From NCBI RefSeq assembly GCF_038002825.1, contig NZ_JBBODF010000001.1, positions 3,162,001 to 3,226,000 on the forward strand: a stretch of 64,000 nucleotides of DNA, given 5' to 3'. Source of the DNA: Paenibacillus sp. FSL H8-0048. GTDB taxonomy: Bacteria; Bacillota; Bacilli; Paenibacillales; Paenibacillaceae. This document shows, piece after piece, positions 34,707-43,772 of the stretch; within the stretch, counting starts at the first letter, position 1; every line of letters starts with the position of its first letter. Position numbers and translations under genes: made by a program. The notes below the pieces were generated by a model. That model was given only the letters and a program-made list of their open reading frames with translations, was not told the DNA's origin and did not search any database.

Positions 34707-35465
34707 TCACTCCCCCTTAAGAAAAGTGAGCGTGGCCGCAGCTACATCCCCGCCCGCCTCAAGAAACATAAAGTGCCCGGCGCCTGGAACCGTATGCATC
34801 CGGGAATCCGGCAAATACCGGTTCAGCTCCAGCGCCTTGTGCAGCGGCGTAATCCGGTCCGCTTCCCCGGTAATAATCAGCGATCTCTGCCGGATGCCCT
34901 GAAGAACCGGCCGCAGGTCGGGATGCTTAATCTGAATCATCAGACGGTGGGTCGCGGCAGGCAGCCGGGACCAGCCCTCCAGAATCTGCTGCTGAACCGC
35001 TTCATGCCCCTCGGTGAAAAAATACGGAACCGCCGCCGCATTCGTCTGCCGCACAGCCTCCGGCGTGATCTCTGCCCCGTGCTCCGGCCGCTTGAACGGA
35101 ACCGCGAAGGTGGCGGCAGCCCCCATCAATACCAGCTTCTTCACCCGGTCCGGCTCACGTGCGGAGAGCAGCAGCGCAAGCGTACTGCCCAGAGAATGCC
35201 CGATGATCGAGACCTGCTTCAGCCCCTGCTCATCCAGCAGCCTGAGAATATCATCGGCCATGTCCTCCAGGGTGAAGGCCGGACCGTCGTATTCCGACTG
35301 GCCGTGTGCACGCAAGTCCGCGCACAGCACCTGATAATGAGGCGCAAGCGCCATGGCCAGATCCCGGAAGACGAGCGAAGAGTCCCGGTTGCCGTGCAGG
35401 CACAGGACGGCTTCCCCGTTGCCCTGAATACTGCAATGTAAAGGTATCCCTTTAGTCTTCAACAT
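34707..35465 (-). CDS. Alpha/beta hydrolase
   Basis: A 252-aa serine hydrolase fold with the nucleophile Ser91 in IIGHSLGSTLALLLSA, an oxyanion HGN at about residues 24-26 (VLCLHGNRDSS), a candidate acid in TGEADRITPL and the His in PGAGHFMFLE. In this cluster it may release the chain, hydrolyse a thioester or act as an esterase. It is tightly spaced with the downstream radical SAM gene and 39 bp after the flavodoxin-like gene. Confidence 0.87.
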   Translation of the reverse strand: MLKTKGIPLHCSIQGNGEAVLCLHGNRDSSLVFRDLAMALAPHYQVLCADLRAHGQSEYDGPAFTLEDMADDILRLLDEQGLKQVSIIGHSLGSTLALLLSAREPDRVKKLVLMGAAATFAVPFKRPEHGAEITPEAVRQTNAAAVPYFFTEGHEAVQQQILEGWSRLPAATHRLMIQIKHPDLRPVLQGIRQRSLIITGEADRITPLHKALELNRYLPDSRMHTVPGAGHFMFLEAGGDVAAATLTFLKGE

Positions 35466-35504
35466 GTAATTTGGTTCCTCCCTTGAACTTCCCGGCCGGG
35501 CTGC

Positions 35505-36704
35505 TCATACGACAGCTTCCTCCAGATAGTCCACGACCCGGTCTATGTCCCGGCCGTCTGCTTCATCCACTGCGAACAACCGCCATTCTCCGGGGCTTCG
35601 GCCTACCAGAATGGCCGGCTGTCCGGGCGCCAGGGTGCAGCGCGAGGCCAGCTTATCCTCCCAGTCATAATACAGCGCGAAGCCGGGAACGGTCTGGCTT
35701 GTCTTCTCCTTCACGAATTCATGCGTGATGAAGTGGGGCAGCTGCCCTACTCTTGCAATTAACGCACAGTCGGCGCTCCCGCCGAACTGCTGCGCCAGCC
35801 GTTCCAGCAGCGGCGCGCAGCGGAGGCTGGCCTGCTGATCGCCGATGACGAAGATCCTTGGCTGAATCGAAGCGAGATCACCGAGCGTAACCTCCCCATC
35901 CCGGACGTCCTGCACAGTAAAGGCAGACCAGACTTCTGCCTGCACCCCGCATTCCAGACTTTGCTCCACCTGGTCCTGGCTCCGCTCCATAGCATCCTGC
36001 CCTCCGCTTCCTTGCCCTTGCCCAACCCCCGCCTGTCCGGCAGGAAGGTCAAAGTAAGAGAAGCCCAAGGAGGAGGCCACCCGCATTCCTACCGCCCGGG
36101 CCATCATCTTCGCCTCCTCCGCTTCTTCAATCGGCTTGCTCCAGGAGCGCTTGCGTATGCCCGGCTGCCCGTCATATTCAATCAGGCTGATGCCCGCGCT
36201 GGCAATCATCGACAGCTTGATCGCTGTGAAGCAAGGCATCAGCGAGGCCAGCGCCCATTCATGCCCCGGTCCCGCTGCAACCACAATCTGTCCGGCTACC
36301 TTGCCCTTGAACGCTTTGCCCTTCACTCCGGCTACCCGGTCATAATTGTAGTATTCGAAGTCCAGATCCTCGTCGCTGCACGGCTCGCAGCGGTCGATCC
36401 AGTTCTTCCAGACGGCCGGAAGCGAGAGCGCATAGACAGGTGAGGCGAAGACGAACCCGTCCGCCTCCTTCAGCTTGTCGTACAGCTCCGTCAACTGGTC
36501 CTCCGGGTCCTTCAGCAGGTGGCAGTGCTTGCCGTTCATGCAATTGCCGCAGCCGTCACAGGGCAGAATGTTGTAATCATTCAGCCGCAGCAGCTCCGTC
36601 TGCACCCCCTGCTCCGCTGCGGCTTCAAGCGCAACGGAGAGCAGATATTCGCTGGAGCTGTGATGCTTCTTCATTGACCCGGCCAGCCCGATGATCTTCT
36701 TCAT
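35505..36704 (-). CDS. Flavodoxin-fold (NADPH-dependent FMN reductase-like) protein with extra C-terminal domain
   Basis: A 399-aa protein. Residues 1-230 are a flavodoxin-like FMN domain (MKKIIGLAGSMKKHHSSSEYLL; ASPVYALSLPAVWKNWIDR) with a Cys cluster (LPCDGCGNCMNGKHC, about residues 48-62) typical of iron-sulfur flavoproteins. The C-terminal 150 residues are unfamiliar and end in a flavodoxin-like tail. It starts within the stop of the U32 gene (ATGA overlap). It could deliver electrons to the radical SAM enzymes of the cluster. Confidence 0.8.
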   Translation of the reverse strand: MKKIIGLAGSMKKHHSSSEYLLSVALEAAAEQGVQTELLRLNDYNILPCDGCGNCMNGKHCHLLKDPEDQLTELYDKLKEADGFVFASPVYALSLPAVWKNWIDRCEPCSDEDLDFEYYNYDRVAGVKGKAFKGKVAGQIVVAAGPGHEWALASLMPCFTAIKLSMIASAGISLIEYDGQPGIRKRSWSKPIEEAEEAKMMARAVGMRVASSLGFSYFDLPAGQAGVGQGQGSGGQDAMERSQDQVEQSLECGVQAEVWSAFTVQDVRDGEVTLGDLASIQPRIFVIGDQQASLRCAPLLERLAQQFGGSADCALIARVGQLPHFITHEFVKEKTSQTVPGFALYYDWEDKLASRCTLAPGQPAILVGRSPGEWRLFAVDEADGRDIDRVVDYLEEAVV

Positions 36705-38140
36705 CCGGCTGCCTCCTCTAAGTCCAGCTCAGCCGTATCGAAGCCCAGTGCCCGCAGATCGCTAAGCGCGAACATCCGGAAGTCCGCCGGGGTACACAGT
36801 ACGTTCGCTTTAGCCACATCCTGCCTTAAGACCTGGGCACTTCCGCGCGCCGCTGCCAGCTCCTCGGACTTCTTACGGATCTCAGGCCCGGCCATATCGC
36901 GGATGAACTCGGGCTTGCGCCCAATGACCGCTTCCAGAAGACTCTCCCCTTCCGCACTCCAGACCGCCTTCGCTCCGGCCGCCGATTCGAAGAAGCTTCC
37001 CGAAGCCAGCGCCGCGAACAGCTGCTCGAATTCCTTCAGCGCCTCGTCCCCGGGCTTCGCCACGGATACCGTCCGGCTGGCCCATTCGGCACAGTAGCCG
37101 CATTTGTCACAGTCCATCCGGTCGCAGCGCTTCGAGCGGAAGCCCTCCAGGAAGCCTTCCAGACTCTCGTTGTCAATGCTGGCCTGGAAGCTGAACAGCA
37201 GGCGGTAGACCTGTCTCATTTTGTCGGACGGTGCGAAATCCTCCTTGATATTCTTGGAGAAGTTCGGCATTTCAAAGTCGGCCTCCGCCATCCGCGAATT
37301 GAGCAGGCTAAGCAGGTTCCCCTCATACTTCCGCTCGGAGTAGGACTGCGCAGTTGCCGCAATCTTCTCCGTGGTCTTCATCCGCTCGGTCAGCTTGAAC
37401 TTGTGATAGCCCAGCTCTTCATAGATATACATATCCTCCGGGCGAATCCACTGCGACTTCAGCAGCTCCTCCGGATGCTGGAGCTTCCGCTCCGTACAGC
37501 GCAGCATATAATAATCCAGCGCGAAGCCGTCAGTCACATGGTTACACTGCGAGGCGTGGCTCTGAAAGTTCGCATGATTCTGGCGCATCGGGCAATCCAG
37601 CATACAGTCATTGGTCGCAATGAGCTGATAGTCGCAGCGGGTATTCTTGCGCAGGCTCTCCAGGAAGGCGAAGTCACGGTTCCGGCTCTCGGGCAGGGTA
37701 ATCTCGCTGACACCTTTTTCCTCGAAATACTGGGCTTGTCTCAGCGTGTTCACATTGGCGAAGGTAGACAGGCTGATCTTCACATCGGGCAGCGCGGTGC
37801 GCACCATATCAATCAGCATTGGGAGCGATACCGTCACATATTCCGGCTGCAGCGTGCCGATCCATTCCAGCAGCTCGCGCAGGCGGTAATGGAAATCCTT
37901 CGTGGTCTCCAGGTTATCCAGACAGGTCGCATTCAGCAGATAATTGAACTTGAACCCGTAAGCATGCAGGAGCTTCACATGCTCCTCCACCCTCGCCCGG
38001 TCTATGGTTGGCAGTGCAAAGGTCGGTCTTCCGCCGCCCACTAGATCAGAGGACAGCTTGCCGTAGAAGACATCCACATGCGAATCCTTCAGCAGGATGG
38101 GCAACCGGTCATCAAAGTTCGTGCCGACAGACAGCTTCAT
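36701..38140 (-). CDS. U32-family protein (collagenase-like/UbiU-type)
   Basis: A 479-aa U32 protein: VDVFYGKLSSDLVGGGRPTF near the start, FKFNYLLNATCLDNLE, YVTVSLPMLIDMVRTALPDVKISLSTFANVNTLRQAQYFEEKGVSEITLPESRNRDFAFL, and NDCMLDCPMRQNHANFQSHASQC in the middle. A second Cys cluster, CDRMDCDKCGYCAEW, lies at about residues 340-355. In UbiU/UbiV, Cys residues of such proteins bind a [4Fe-4S] cluster that supports O2-independent hydroxylation of ubiquinone precursors. A similar role on an aromatic polyketide is my inference. It overlaps both neighbours by 4 bp (ATGA). Confidence 0.82.
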   Translation of the reverse strand: MKLSVGTNFDDRLPILLKDSHVDVFYGKLSSDLVGGGRPTFALPTIDRARVEEHVKLLHAYGFKFNYLLNATCLDNLETTKDFHYRLRELLEWIGTLQPEYVTVSLPMLIDMVRTALPDVKISLSTFANVNTLRQAQYFEEKGVSEITLPESRNRDFAFLESLRKNTRCDYQLIATNDCMLDCPMRQNHANFQSHASQCNHVTDGFALDYYMLRCTERKLQHPEELLKSQWIRPEDMYIYEELGYHKFKLTERMKTTEKIAATAQSYSERKYEGNLLSLLNSRMAEADFEMPNFSKNIKEDFAPSDKMRQVYRLLFSFQASIDNESLEGFLEGFRSKRCDRMDCDKCGYCAEWASRTVSVAKPGDEALKEFEQLFAALASGSFFESAAGAKAVWSAEGESLLEAVIGRKPEFIRDMAGPEIRKKSEELAAARGSAQVLRQDVAKANVLCTPADFRMFALSDLRALGFDTAELDLEEAAG

Positions 38141-39519
38141 CCCTTCAGCTCCTCTCCGGCAGCCTCAGCCGGCTTTTGTCCGCGTGCCAGCTTCACACGG
38201 CTCTCGAAGGTCTGCTGGTTCGCTTCCGAGAAGAATTCCTTGCAGACATTGTTGCCCCAGACAATACCTCTCGCCGACAGGCGGATCTCATGCTCATCCG
38301 TTTCCAGCAGGCCTTTGGCTACCAGTTCATCGATCGTCTGACCGAAGACCTCTTCCGGCTGATATCCGAACATTCCCGCGAAATCCTTCCGCTTCACTGA
38401 CAGCATCCGCAGGCCCTTGGCCATCATGCCGTGCATCGCTTCCAGATCATCCGCCTGGCTGGCGATGAAGACGGACAGGAACTGCTGCTGGAGCCGGTCG
38501 CTGTACTCCTGGATATCCCCCTGGTTGATATACATCAGCTTGTTGACGTACCCGAAGGCCGCCGGACCGTGCGCGAACAGATCCTTCTGCTGGGTATAGT
38601 ACAAGAGGACATGCCGGTCCTCGAAGCCCGGCTTGGCGAAATCCCACACGCTATACTGGACATAGCCCTCTTCCTGGAGCAGCCGCTTGGCTTCCAGATA
38701 CATATCCACTTCCAGCTCAACGCTGCCGGTAGGCGGAATCTTGCCTTCCTTAATCATTTTGAACAGAGCAGTAAAGGGTACTACACACAGAGAAAATACA
38801 GTGATATGGTCGATGCCGAGCCGCACTGCTGTCCGGACATCCTCCAGCCACTCCTCCATGGTCTGCTCAGGCAGGTTATACATCAGATCGATACCGATAT
38901 TCTCGAAGCCTGCTTCCTTCGCTTCCTCCAGCACCTCGAAGGCCCGCCGGGAATCATGGCTCATCCGCAGATGATGCCCCATCTTGTCATTGAAGGTCTG
39001 GATGCCGATGCTGATCCGGTTCGCCCCCTGGGCGCGGATAGCCTGCATTTTCGCAAGTGTCAAGGTTGCCGGGCTGCCTTCAAAAGAAATCTGCGCATCC
39101 GGCGTCACCCGGTAATTCGCCTGGACGCTCTTCAGCATCTCCACCATCCGTTCAGCCGACAGAGCGGAAGGCGTCCCTCCCCCGAACGTCACCGCGCTGA
39201 TCGTGGACTGCGAACCATACGGAGAAGAGGCATAAATGCCGATTTCGGCCTTGACGGCCTCCATGTACTGCTCCACCTGCTTTTCCTGATAGGCCATCTT
39301 ATTGAAGGGGCAGAAGATGCAGACGGAGGCGCAGAAGGGAACATGCACATAGACTGCACCCACATTATCCGCCGGCGGCTGGCCGCCCAGGCCCATCGTT
39401 CCGTAAATATCAGCCGGGAGAACCTCGGTCACAGGGTTGGGATAGTGGGACACACAGATAGGATCTCTGTGGGGATATACGTTATAGAAGGATTCGTGGG
39501 TTGTGGTCTTAACGGCCAT
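38137..39519 (-). CDS. HemN-like radical SAM protein (paralogue D)
   Basis: A 460-aa HemN-like enzyme: C63, C67 and C70 in YVHVPFCASVCIFCPFNK, TFGGGTPSALS after it, RISIGIQTFNDKMGHHLRMS and IDLMYNLPEQTMEEWL in the barrel, and a C-terminal VWGNNVCKEFF. An N-terminal ICVSHYPNPVTE motif is shared with paralogue E. The start at 39519 (MAVKTTTHESF) is chosen because the longer upstream frame is unlike the family and GGGG lies 9 nt before. It overlaps the U32 gene by 4 bp. Confidence 0.9.
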   Translation of the reverse strand: MAVKTTTHESFYNVYPHRDPICVSHYPNPVTEVLPADIYGTMGLGGQPPADNVGAVYVHVPFCASVCIFCPFNKMAYQEKQVEQYMEAVKAEIGIYASSPYGSQSTISAVTFGGGTPSALSAERMVEMLKSVQANYRVTPDAQISFEGSPATLTLAKMQAIRAQGANRISIGIQTFNDKMGHHLRMSHDSRRAFEVLEEAKEAGFENIGIDLMYNLPEQTMEEWLEDVRTAVRLGIDHITVFSLCVVPFTALFKMIKEGKIPPTGSVELEVDMYLEAKRLLQEEGYVQYSVWDFAKPGFEDRHVLLYYTQQKDLFAHGPAAFGYVNKLMYINQGDIQEYSDRLQQQFLSVFIASQADDLEAMHGMMAKGLRMLSVKRKDFAGMFGYQPEEVFGQTIDELVAKGLLETDEHEIRLSARGIVWGNNVCKEFFSEANQQTFESRVKLARGQKPAEAAGEELKG

Positions 39520-39826
39520 GATGAACACCCCGCTTGGCTTCCACGGCCGACAATGCCGCAGCAAGGCCCGAGGAGACCGCCTCAATGCCTGCCACCGGCA
39601 GACAATTCATCACCGTCTCCGTCACTTCCTCCGTGCTCGCCCCCAGCTCATAAGCCTTCAGCGCATGCAGCCGGATACCGTAAGCAGAACGGTCCGTGAC
39701 CACACAAGCCAGCCGGATCAATTCCCGTACTTTGGGCTCAAGCGTCCCTGTATCCTCAATCGTCTTGCACATGCTATCAAAAGCGGCCCCCACCTGCGGA
39801 TTTACTCTCATCAACATTTCACTCAT
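39509..39826 (-). CDS. Carboxymuconolactone decarboxylase/AhpD-like protein
   Basis: A 105-aa all-helical CMD-fold protein (LEPKVRELIRLACVVTDRSAYGIRLHALKAYELGASTEEVTETVMNCLPVAGIEAV). The usual redox CxxC of AhpD is missing (DRSAYGIRLH stands there), so thiol peroxidase reductase activity is unlikely; a ring-opening or scaffold role is possible. It overlaps the start of the radical SAM gene by about 11 bp and ends 14 bp after its upstream neighbour. Confidence 0.82.
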   Translation of the reverse strand: MSEMLMRVNPQVGAAFDSMCKTIEDTGTLEPKVRELIRLACVVTDRSAYGIRLHALKAYELGASTEEVTETVMNCLPVAGIEAVSSGLAAALSAVEAKRGVHHGR

Positions 39827-39840
39827 CAGCTATACCCTCC

Positions 39841-41217
39841 TTATGATTGAACCGATTGCACTGGTTGTACCGGTTGCACCGGGCGTCCCTTAGCCAGCTT
39901 CATCCGGTGCTGCAGCCCGTAATCCGCATATTTTGCGGAGAAAAATTGCTTGCTCACATTGTTGCCCCACACAATGCCGTCCTCAGTCAGCCGAATCCCT
40001 TCCGCATCCTGAATTAGCAGTCCGTCCTGCACCAAACGCTCTATCGTCTCCGGGAACAGCTGCTCCGGCTCCTGCCCGAACATCTTCACGAACCCGGCAC
40101 GGTTAACGGACAGCATCCGCAGACCCTTAGCCATGGCCCCGTGCGCCAGCTCCCGCTCATCCGCCTTCTCCCCGCAATTGACCGGCAGCAGCCCGTCCTG
40201 CACACGGGTCATATATTCATTCAGATTGCCGCTGTTGATATACATATAGCCGTTGATGATGCCAAAAGCGGCCGCGCCGATCCCGATCATATGCGACTGC
40301 TCTGAGAAGTACAGGGTGGCATGCCGGTCCGTCTTGCCCGGCTTGGCGAAATCGATGACGCTGTACTGCTCATACCCGGCTTCCAGCAGCATCTCCTTAG
40401 CGATGGTATACAGCTCGATCTCCCGGTAGACATCCCCGATGCCCGGAATCTTCCCTTCCGCTATACGCGAGGCGATCTGGGTATGAGGCACCACACAGAA
40501 GGAAAGCACGCAGATATGGTCAATCTCCTGCTCAATGGAGGTAAGGATATCCGCCCGCCATTGATCCAGGGTCTGGCCCGGCAGATTGTACATCAGGTCA
40601 ATGCCAACATTCTCAATTCCGTTGTTACGCGCATTCTTCACTAACTCGAACGAATCCTCGACACTGTGATACAGCCCTAACACCTCGGCCAGCTCCTCCT
40701 GGAAGGTCTGCACGCCCACACTGATCCGGTTCAGCCCCTGCAAGGCCAACGTCTCCAGCTTGCCGGCGGTGAAGTTCCGGGGGTTGCCTTCGATGAAGAT
40801 CATGGCATCCTCTTCCACACGGAACGACTGCTTCATATATTGCAGGAGTCCGGTCAGCTCTTCCGAGGACAGGCAGGAGGGGGTTCCGCCGCCGAGATTA
40901 ATGGACGAGACCGTAATGCTGCTGCCAAACGGCGTAGCTGCATAGCTGTCCATCTCCTGCCGGACAGCAGCCAGGTAGCGGTCCACCTGATCCTGCCGCT
41001 TCAGATAACGGTTGAACGGGCAGAACGAGCAGGTGGCATCGCAAAAGGGAATATGCAGATACAGCGCTACCGGTGTATCCTTGGTATTCACCTGATCCAG
41101 CTCCATAAACGCCCGGACCTCAGGCTCTGTGTGCTGTGAGACAGGCACCGGATAATGCGAGACGCAGATCGAATCTCTCTCCTTGAACATTTCAACGTAT
41201 GACTTCGCTCTATTCAT
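39841..41217 (-). CDS. HemN-like radical SAM protein (paralogue E)
   Basis: A 458-aa paralogue of D with C59, C63 and C66 (YLHIPFCDATCSFCPFNR), INLGGGTPSCLS, RISVGVQTFQEELAEVLGLY and VWGNNVSKQFF at the C-terminus. The last residues form an unusual short repeat tail (VQPVQPVQSVQS) produced by imperfect 9-nt repeats in the DNA. The ATG at 41217 follows GGGAGG. Same predicted chemistry as A and D. Confidence 0.9.
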   Translation of the reverse strand: MNRAKSYVEMFKERDSICVSHYPVPVSQHTEPEVRAFMELDQVNTKDTPVALYLHIPFCDATCSFCPFNRYLKRQDQVDRYLAAVRQEMDSYAATPFGSSITVSSINLGGGTPSCLSSEELTGLLQYMKQSFRVEEDAMIFIEGNPRNFTAGKLETLALQGLNRISVGVQTFQEELAEVLGLYHSVEDSFELVKNARNNGIENVGIDLMYNLPGQTLDQWRADILTSIEQEIDHICVLSFCVVPHTQIASRIAEGKIPGIGDVYREIELYTIAKEMLLEAGYEQYSVIDFAKPGKTDRHATLYFSEQSHMIGIGAAAFGIINGYMYINSGNLNEYMTRVQDGLLPVNCGEKADERELAHGAMAKGLRMLSVNRAGFVKMFGQEPEQLFPETIERLVQDGLLIQDAEGIRLTEDGIVWGNNVSKQFFSAKYADYGLQHRMKLAKGRPVQPVQPVQSVQS

Positions 41218-41233
41218 CTGGAGCAGCCTCCCT

Positions 41234-41542
41234 TCATTTGGATTGCAGCATCCGTCCGGCATAAGGGGAATCCTCAGACGGCTCCACCGGAATCCGGCGG
41301 ATTTCCATCGTCATCTGGTTACGCAGATCCGGGCAGGCCGAATGTACAATGTTGCCCTCCGGGTCCCACGGCAGCTTCGCATCCATGTTCAGCGCCAGCA
41401 GCATCGGGAAGACCGCATGAAAGGCTGTTCCGCACAGATTGCCTGCGTTCAGCGGGGAGACCTTCATAATATCCCCTTCCTTATGACCTGCCCGGCAATG
41501 CCCTTTAACGCCCGTAACCTTAAGCTCAAATTCATAATTCAT
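41234..41542 (-). CDS. TIGR04076-type small protein
   Basis: A 102-aa protein with a conserved spacing of Cys and Gly: VTGVKGHCRAGHKEGDIMKVSPLNAGNLCGTAFHAVFPMLLALNMDAKLPW, then VHSACPDLRNQMTMEIRRI. This agrees with the TIGR04076 family, whose function is unknown and which often occurs in anaerobe-type metabolism. It lies 16 bp upstream of paralogue E in the same transcript. Confidence 0.78.
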   Translation of the reverse strand: MNYEFELKVTGVKGHCRAGHKEGDIMKVSPLNAGNLCGTAFHAVFPMLLALNMDAKLPWDPEGNIVHSACPDLRNQMTMEIRRIPVEPSEDSPYAGRMLQSK

Positions 41543-41595
41543 CCCTAATTCCTCCTCTTGGATTATGTGATTCGTTTCACTTGACCTGTAATAGC

Positions 41596-42357
41596 CTACT
41601 CAATAATCGCCACTGCCCGTACCCAGGCCGCACCGGCTGATCTGATCTTGACCGGAAAGCAAGCCACCTTGAACCCGTACGGCACCGGAATCTGCTCCAG
41701 ATTCGTAAGGCGCTCCATGTGGCAATACGTCTGTTCTCTGCCCCAGAAGTGAGCGGGGAACAGATAGGCGTTATCGCCGGTCCGCTTATAATCGCTGATC
41801 ATATGCTTGAACGGACGGTCGAACCCGTAGCTGTCGATGCCCATCAGCCTGATGCCTTGTCCGGTCAGGAATGCAGTAGCCTCTCTGCTCATACCCGGAT
41901 AATCCGTGAGATACCGGGCGGTTCCCCAGTACCGGTCCGCACCTGTACGGATCAGCACAATATCCAGCGGCTTCAGCGTATATCCGATCCGCTCAAGCTC
42001 CTGTACTATATCCTGCTGCTCAATAGACCCGCCCGCCTGGATATGGGTGAAATCCAGCACCACTCCGTCACCGAAACACCACTCCAGCGGCACCTCGTCA
42101 ATGGACGCTGCCGGTTCTCCCTCGCTCGTGGAGCCGAAGTGCAGGGGGGCATCGAAGTGGGTCCCGGTATGCGTGGACGCGGTGATCATCTCCATGTTCA
42201 GGAACTCTTCGCCCGGAAAGTCCTTCCGGCTCCCGTCAAACTTACGGGCGAAGCGGTCTGCCCCCTCCTGATGGCCGGTCTGCTCGAACCCGTAAGGGGC
42301 CAGCTCGCCCGGATTCTGTTCCATAGGCACGCTTAAATCAATGAACTGAACTGCCAT
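41596..42357 (-). CDS. Cyclase family (kynurenine formamidase-like) hydrolase
   Basis: A 253-aa metal-dependent hydrolase of the Pfam cyclase group. The metal motif HxxxHxDxxxH is at H63, H67, D69 and H73 (TASTHTGTHFDAPLHF). Other family features are IDLSVPMEQNP and IGYTLKPLDIVLIRTGADRYWG. Members include formamidases, isatin hydrolases and enzymes in polyketide clusters. It lies 8 bp after an amidohydrolase gene and is co-transcribed. Confidence 0.87.
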   Translation of the reverse strand: MAVQFIDLSVPMEQNPGELAPYGFEQTGHQEGADRFARKFDGSRKDFPGEEFLNMEMITASTHTGTHFDAPLHFGSTSEGEPAASIDEVPLEWCFGDGVVLDFTHIQAGGSIEQQDIVQELERIGYTLKPLDIVLIRTGADRYWGTARYLTDYPGMSREATAFLTGQGIRLMGIDSYGFDRPFKHMISDYKRTGDNAYLFPAHFWGREQTYCHMERLTNLEQIPVPYGFKVACFPVKIRSAGAAWVRAVAIIE

Positions 42358-42365
42358 GTCCTCAC

Positions 42366-43331
42366 CTACTTCATAATTCTGAGTGCGTTACGCCCCAGGA
42401 TGTTCTGGACATCCTCCCGCTTGATCTCCTTCACCCCCATCATCAGCTTCATGGGCAGCGGGATCACTACCTTCTGCATGTAATTCAGCACCTCGGCAAT
42501 GTTCGGAGTGACTGTCCAGTCCGAGCCCCAGAGGATCTTGTGGCTGCCGCAGACCGAGATCATTTTGGCCAGCTCCATCCGGAATACCTTCGGGTTATTG
42601 TGGATCAGGATATTGGCTACCGCCGTGATGGTCACATACATATTGTCGTGCCGGCCGACCATGTAATAGCACAGGTCATTCCAGGGATGGCCCATATGCT
42701 CCACAATCAAGGTCAGGTCGGGAAAATCCACCGCCACATCATCGAGCAGAATCGGGTAGTTATGCTTCATCCGAAAAATACTGCCCGGCGTAATCCCGGT
42801 ATGCACGCTGACCGGAACGCCCAGCTCGCTGCACCGCTCATACAGCGGATAGAGCAAATCCCGGTCATTCAGGACAAAGCCCCCGTAATCATTGGGGTTC
42901 AGCTTGAAGCCCTGCATGCCCAGCGTCTTAATGGCATAATCCAGCTCCGCCAGCGCTTCCTTCCCCTTATAGGGATTGACGCTGGCGAAGCCGCGCAGCT
43001 TGTCGGGGTGGGCGCGGACAGCCTCGGCGATTTTCTCATTGGACAACACCTCATAGCCGTAGACATCCTCGAAGCTCAGCTGGTGAACCCAGCTCATGGC
43101 AATCTGATTCTCGTCCATACAGGCGAGGTAATCCTCCAGCAGATTGTTGTCATCGACGAAGTCCTCCTGCGTGGCCCCCACCATCTTTTTCAAATACTGC
43201 AAATCATCGAAGCCCTTCTGCTTCTTGTAATCCGGGACCGTCCCGGCTCCGGCCAGACTAAGCTCCAGGCTCTTATTCTCCTTGACGGCGAAATGGGCAT
43301 GGGTATCAACAATCACAAGATCGCTCTTCAC
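42366..43331 (-). CDS. Amidohydrolase (ACMSD-like TIM barrel)
   Basis: A 321-aa amidohydrolase-2 protein with a GTG start (SD GGTGAG). Metal ligands are visible: H11 and H13 (VIVDTHAHFAV), HTGITPG and HMGHPWNDL (middle), and the catalytic Asp in ILWGSDWTVTP. ACMSD relatives decarboxylate aromatic or semialdehyde acids. In this cluster it could decarboxylate a polyketide carboxylate. It ends 8 bp before the cyclase-family gene. Confidence 0.87.
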   Translation of the reverse strand: MKSDLVIVDTHAHFAVKENKSLELSLAGAGTVPDYKKQKGFDDLQYLKKMVGATQEDFVDDNNLLEDYLACMDENQIAMSWVHQLSFEDVYGYEVLSNEKIAEAVRAHPDKLRGFASVNPYKGKEALAELDYAIKTLGMQGFKLNPNDYGGFVLNDRDLLYPLYERCSELGVPVSVHTGITPGSIFRMKHNYPILLDDVAVDFPDLTLIVEHMGHPWNDLCYYMVGRHDNMYVTITAVANILIHNNPKVFRMELAKMISVCGSHKILWGSDWTVTPNIAEVLNYMQKVVIPLPMKLMMGVKEIKREDVQNILGRNALRIMK

Positions 43332-43381
43332 GTTTGTCTTCTCACCACTTTGCTTAGAATTGGTATTGCAAGGCCGGGAGG

Positions 43382-43762
43382 CTAGACCTCTCTGTGCCCG
43401 ATCTCCGGCCTGGGGGCCAGCGGCGCCGTGGCGAAGACCAGCTCCAGCTCGCCCGGACCCTCATTGACCACCCGGTGCCGCTCACCCTTCCGCGCAATGA
43501 ACAGGCTATTCTCCCGGATGGCGTGCGGAATATCCTCGATGAACGCCGTTCCCCGGCCCCGGACGACATAGACATTCTCTTCGCCGTAATCATGAAGATG
43601 CTCCTTGATCTCTTCTCCCGGCTGGAGCAGGACATGGCCCATGATCAGTTGGGTGGACCCGACAGTATTCGGACTCGCCAGCACACGCATCTGTCCTCCT
43701 CTGGCATAAACCACCGGCACCTCTTCCATATGGACCACTGTTTTCGTGTAGACCTGGTTCAT
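43382..43762 (-). CDS. Cupin protein
   Basis: A 126-aa single-domain cupin with the conserved metal-binding pattern H55, H57, E61 and H96 (EEIKEHLHDYGEENVYVVRGRG; GERHRVVNEGPGEL). Cupins act as polyketide cyclases, dioxygenases or isomerases in several type II clusters. The ATG at 43762 follows AAGGGG; the longer frame from 43822 lies inside the upstream MFS gene and is rejected. Confidence 0.85.
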   Translation of the reverse strand: MNQVYTKTVVHMEEVPVVYARGGQMRVLASPNTVGSTQLIMGHVLLQPGEEIKEHLHDYGEENVYVVRGRGTAFIEDIPHAIRENSLFIARKGERHRVVNEGPGELELVFATAPLAPRPEIGHREV

Positions 43763-43772
43763 ACTGCACCCC

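Noticed and set aside
38431..39699. Long rightward open frame (422 codons) through the radical SAM genes
   Set aside because: It is antisense to two well-supported genes, has no domain or ribosome site, and arises from the GC-rich codon bias of the minus-strand genes.
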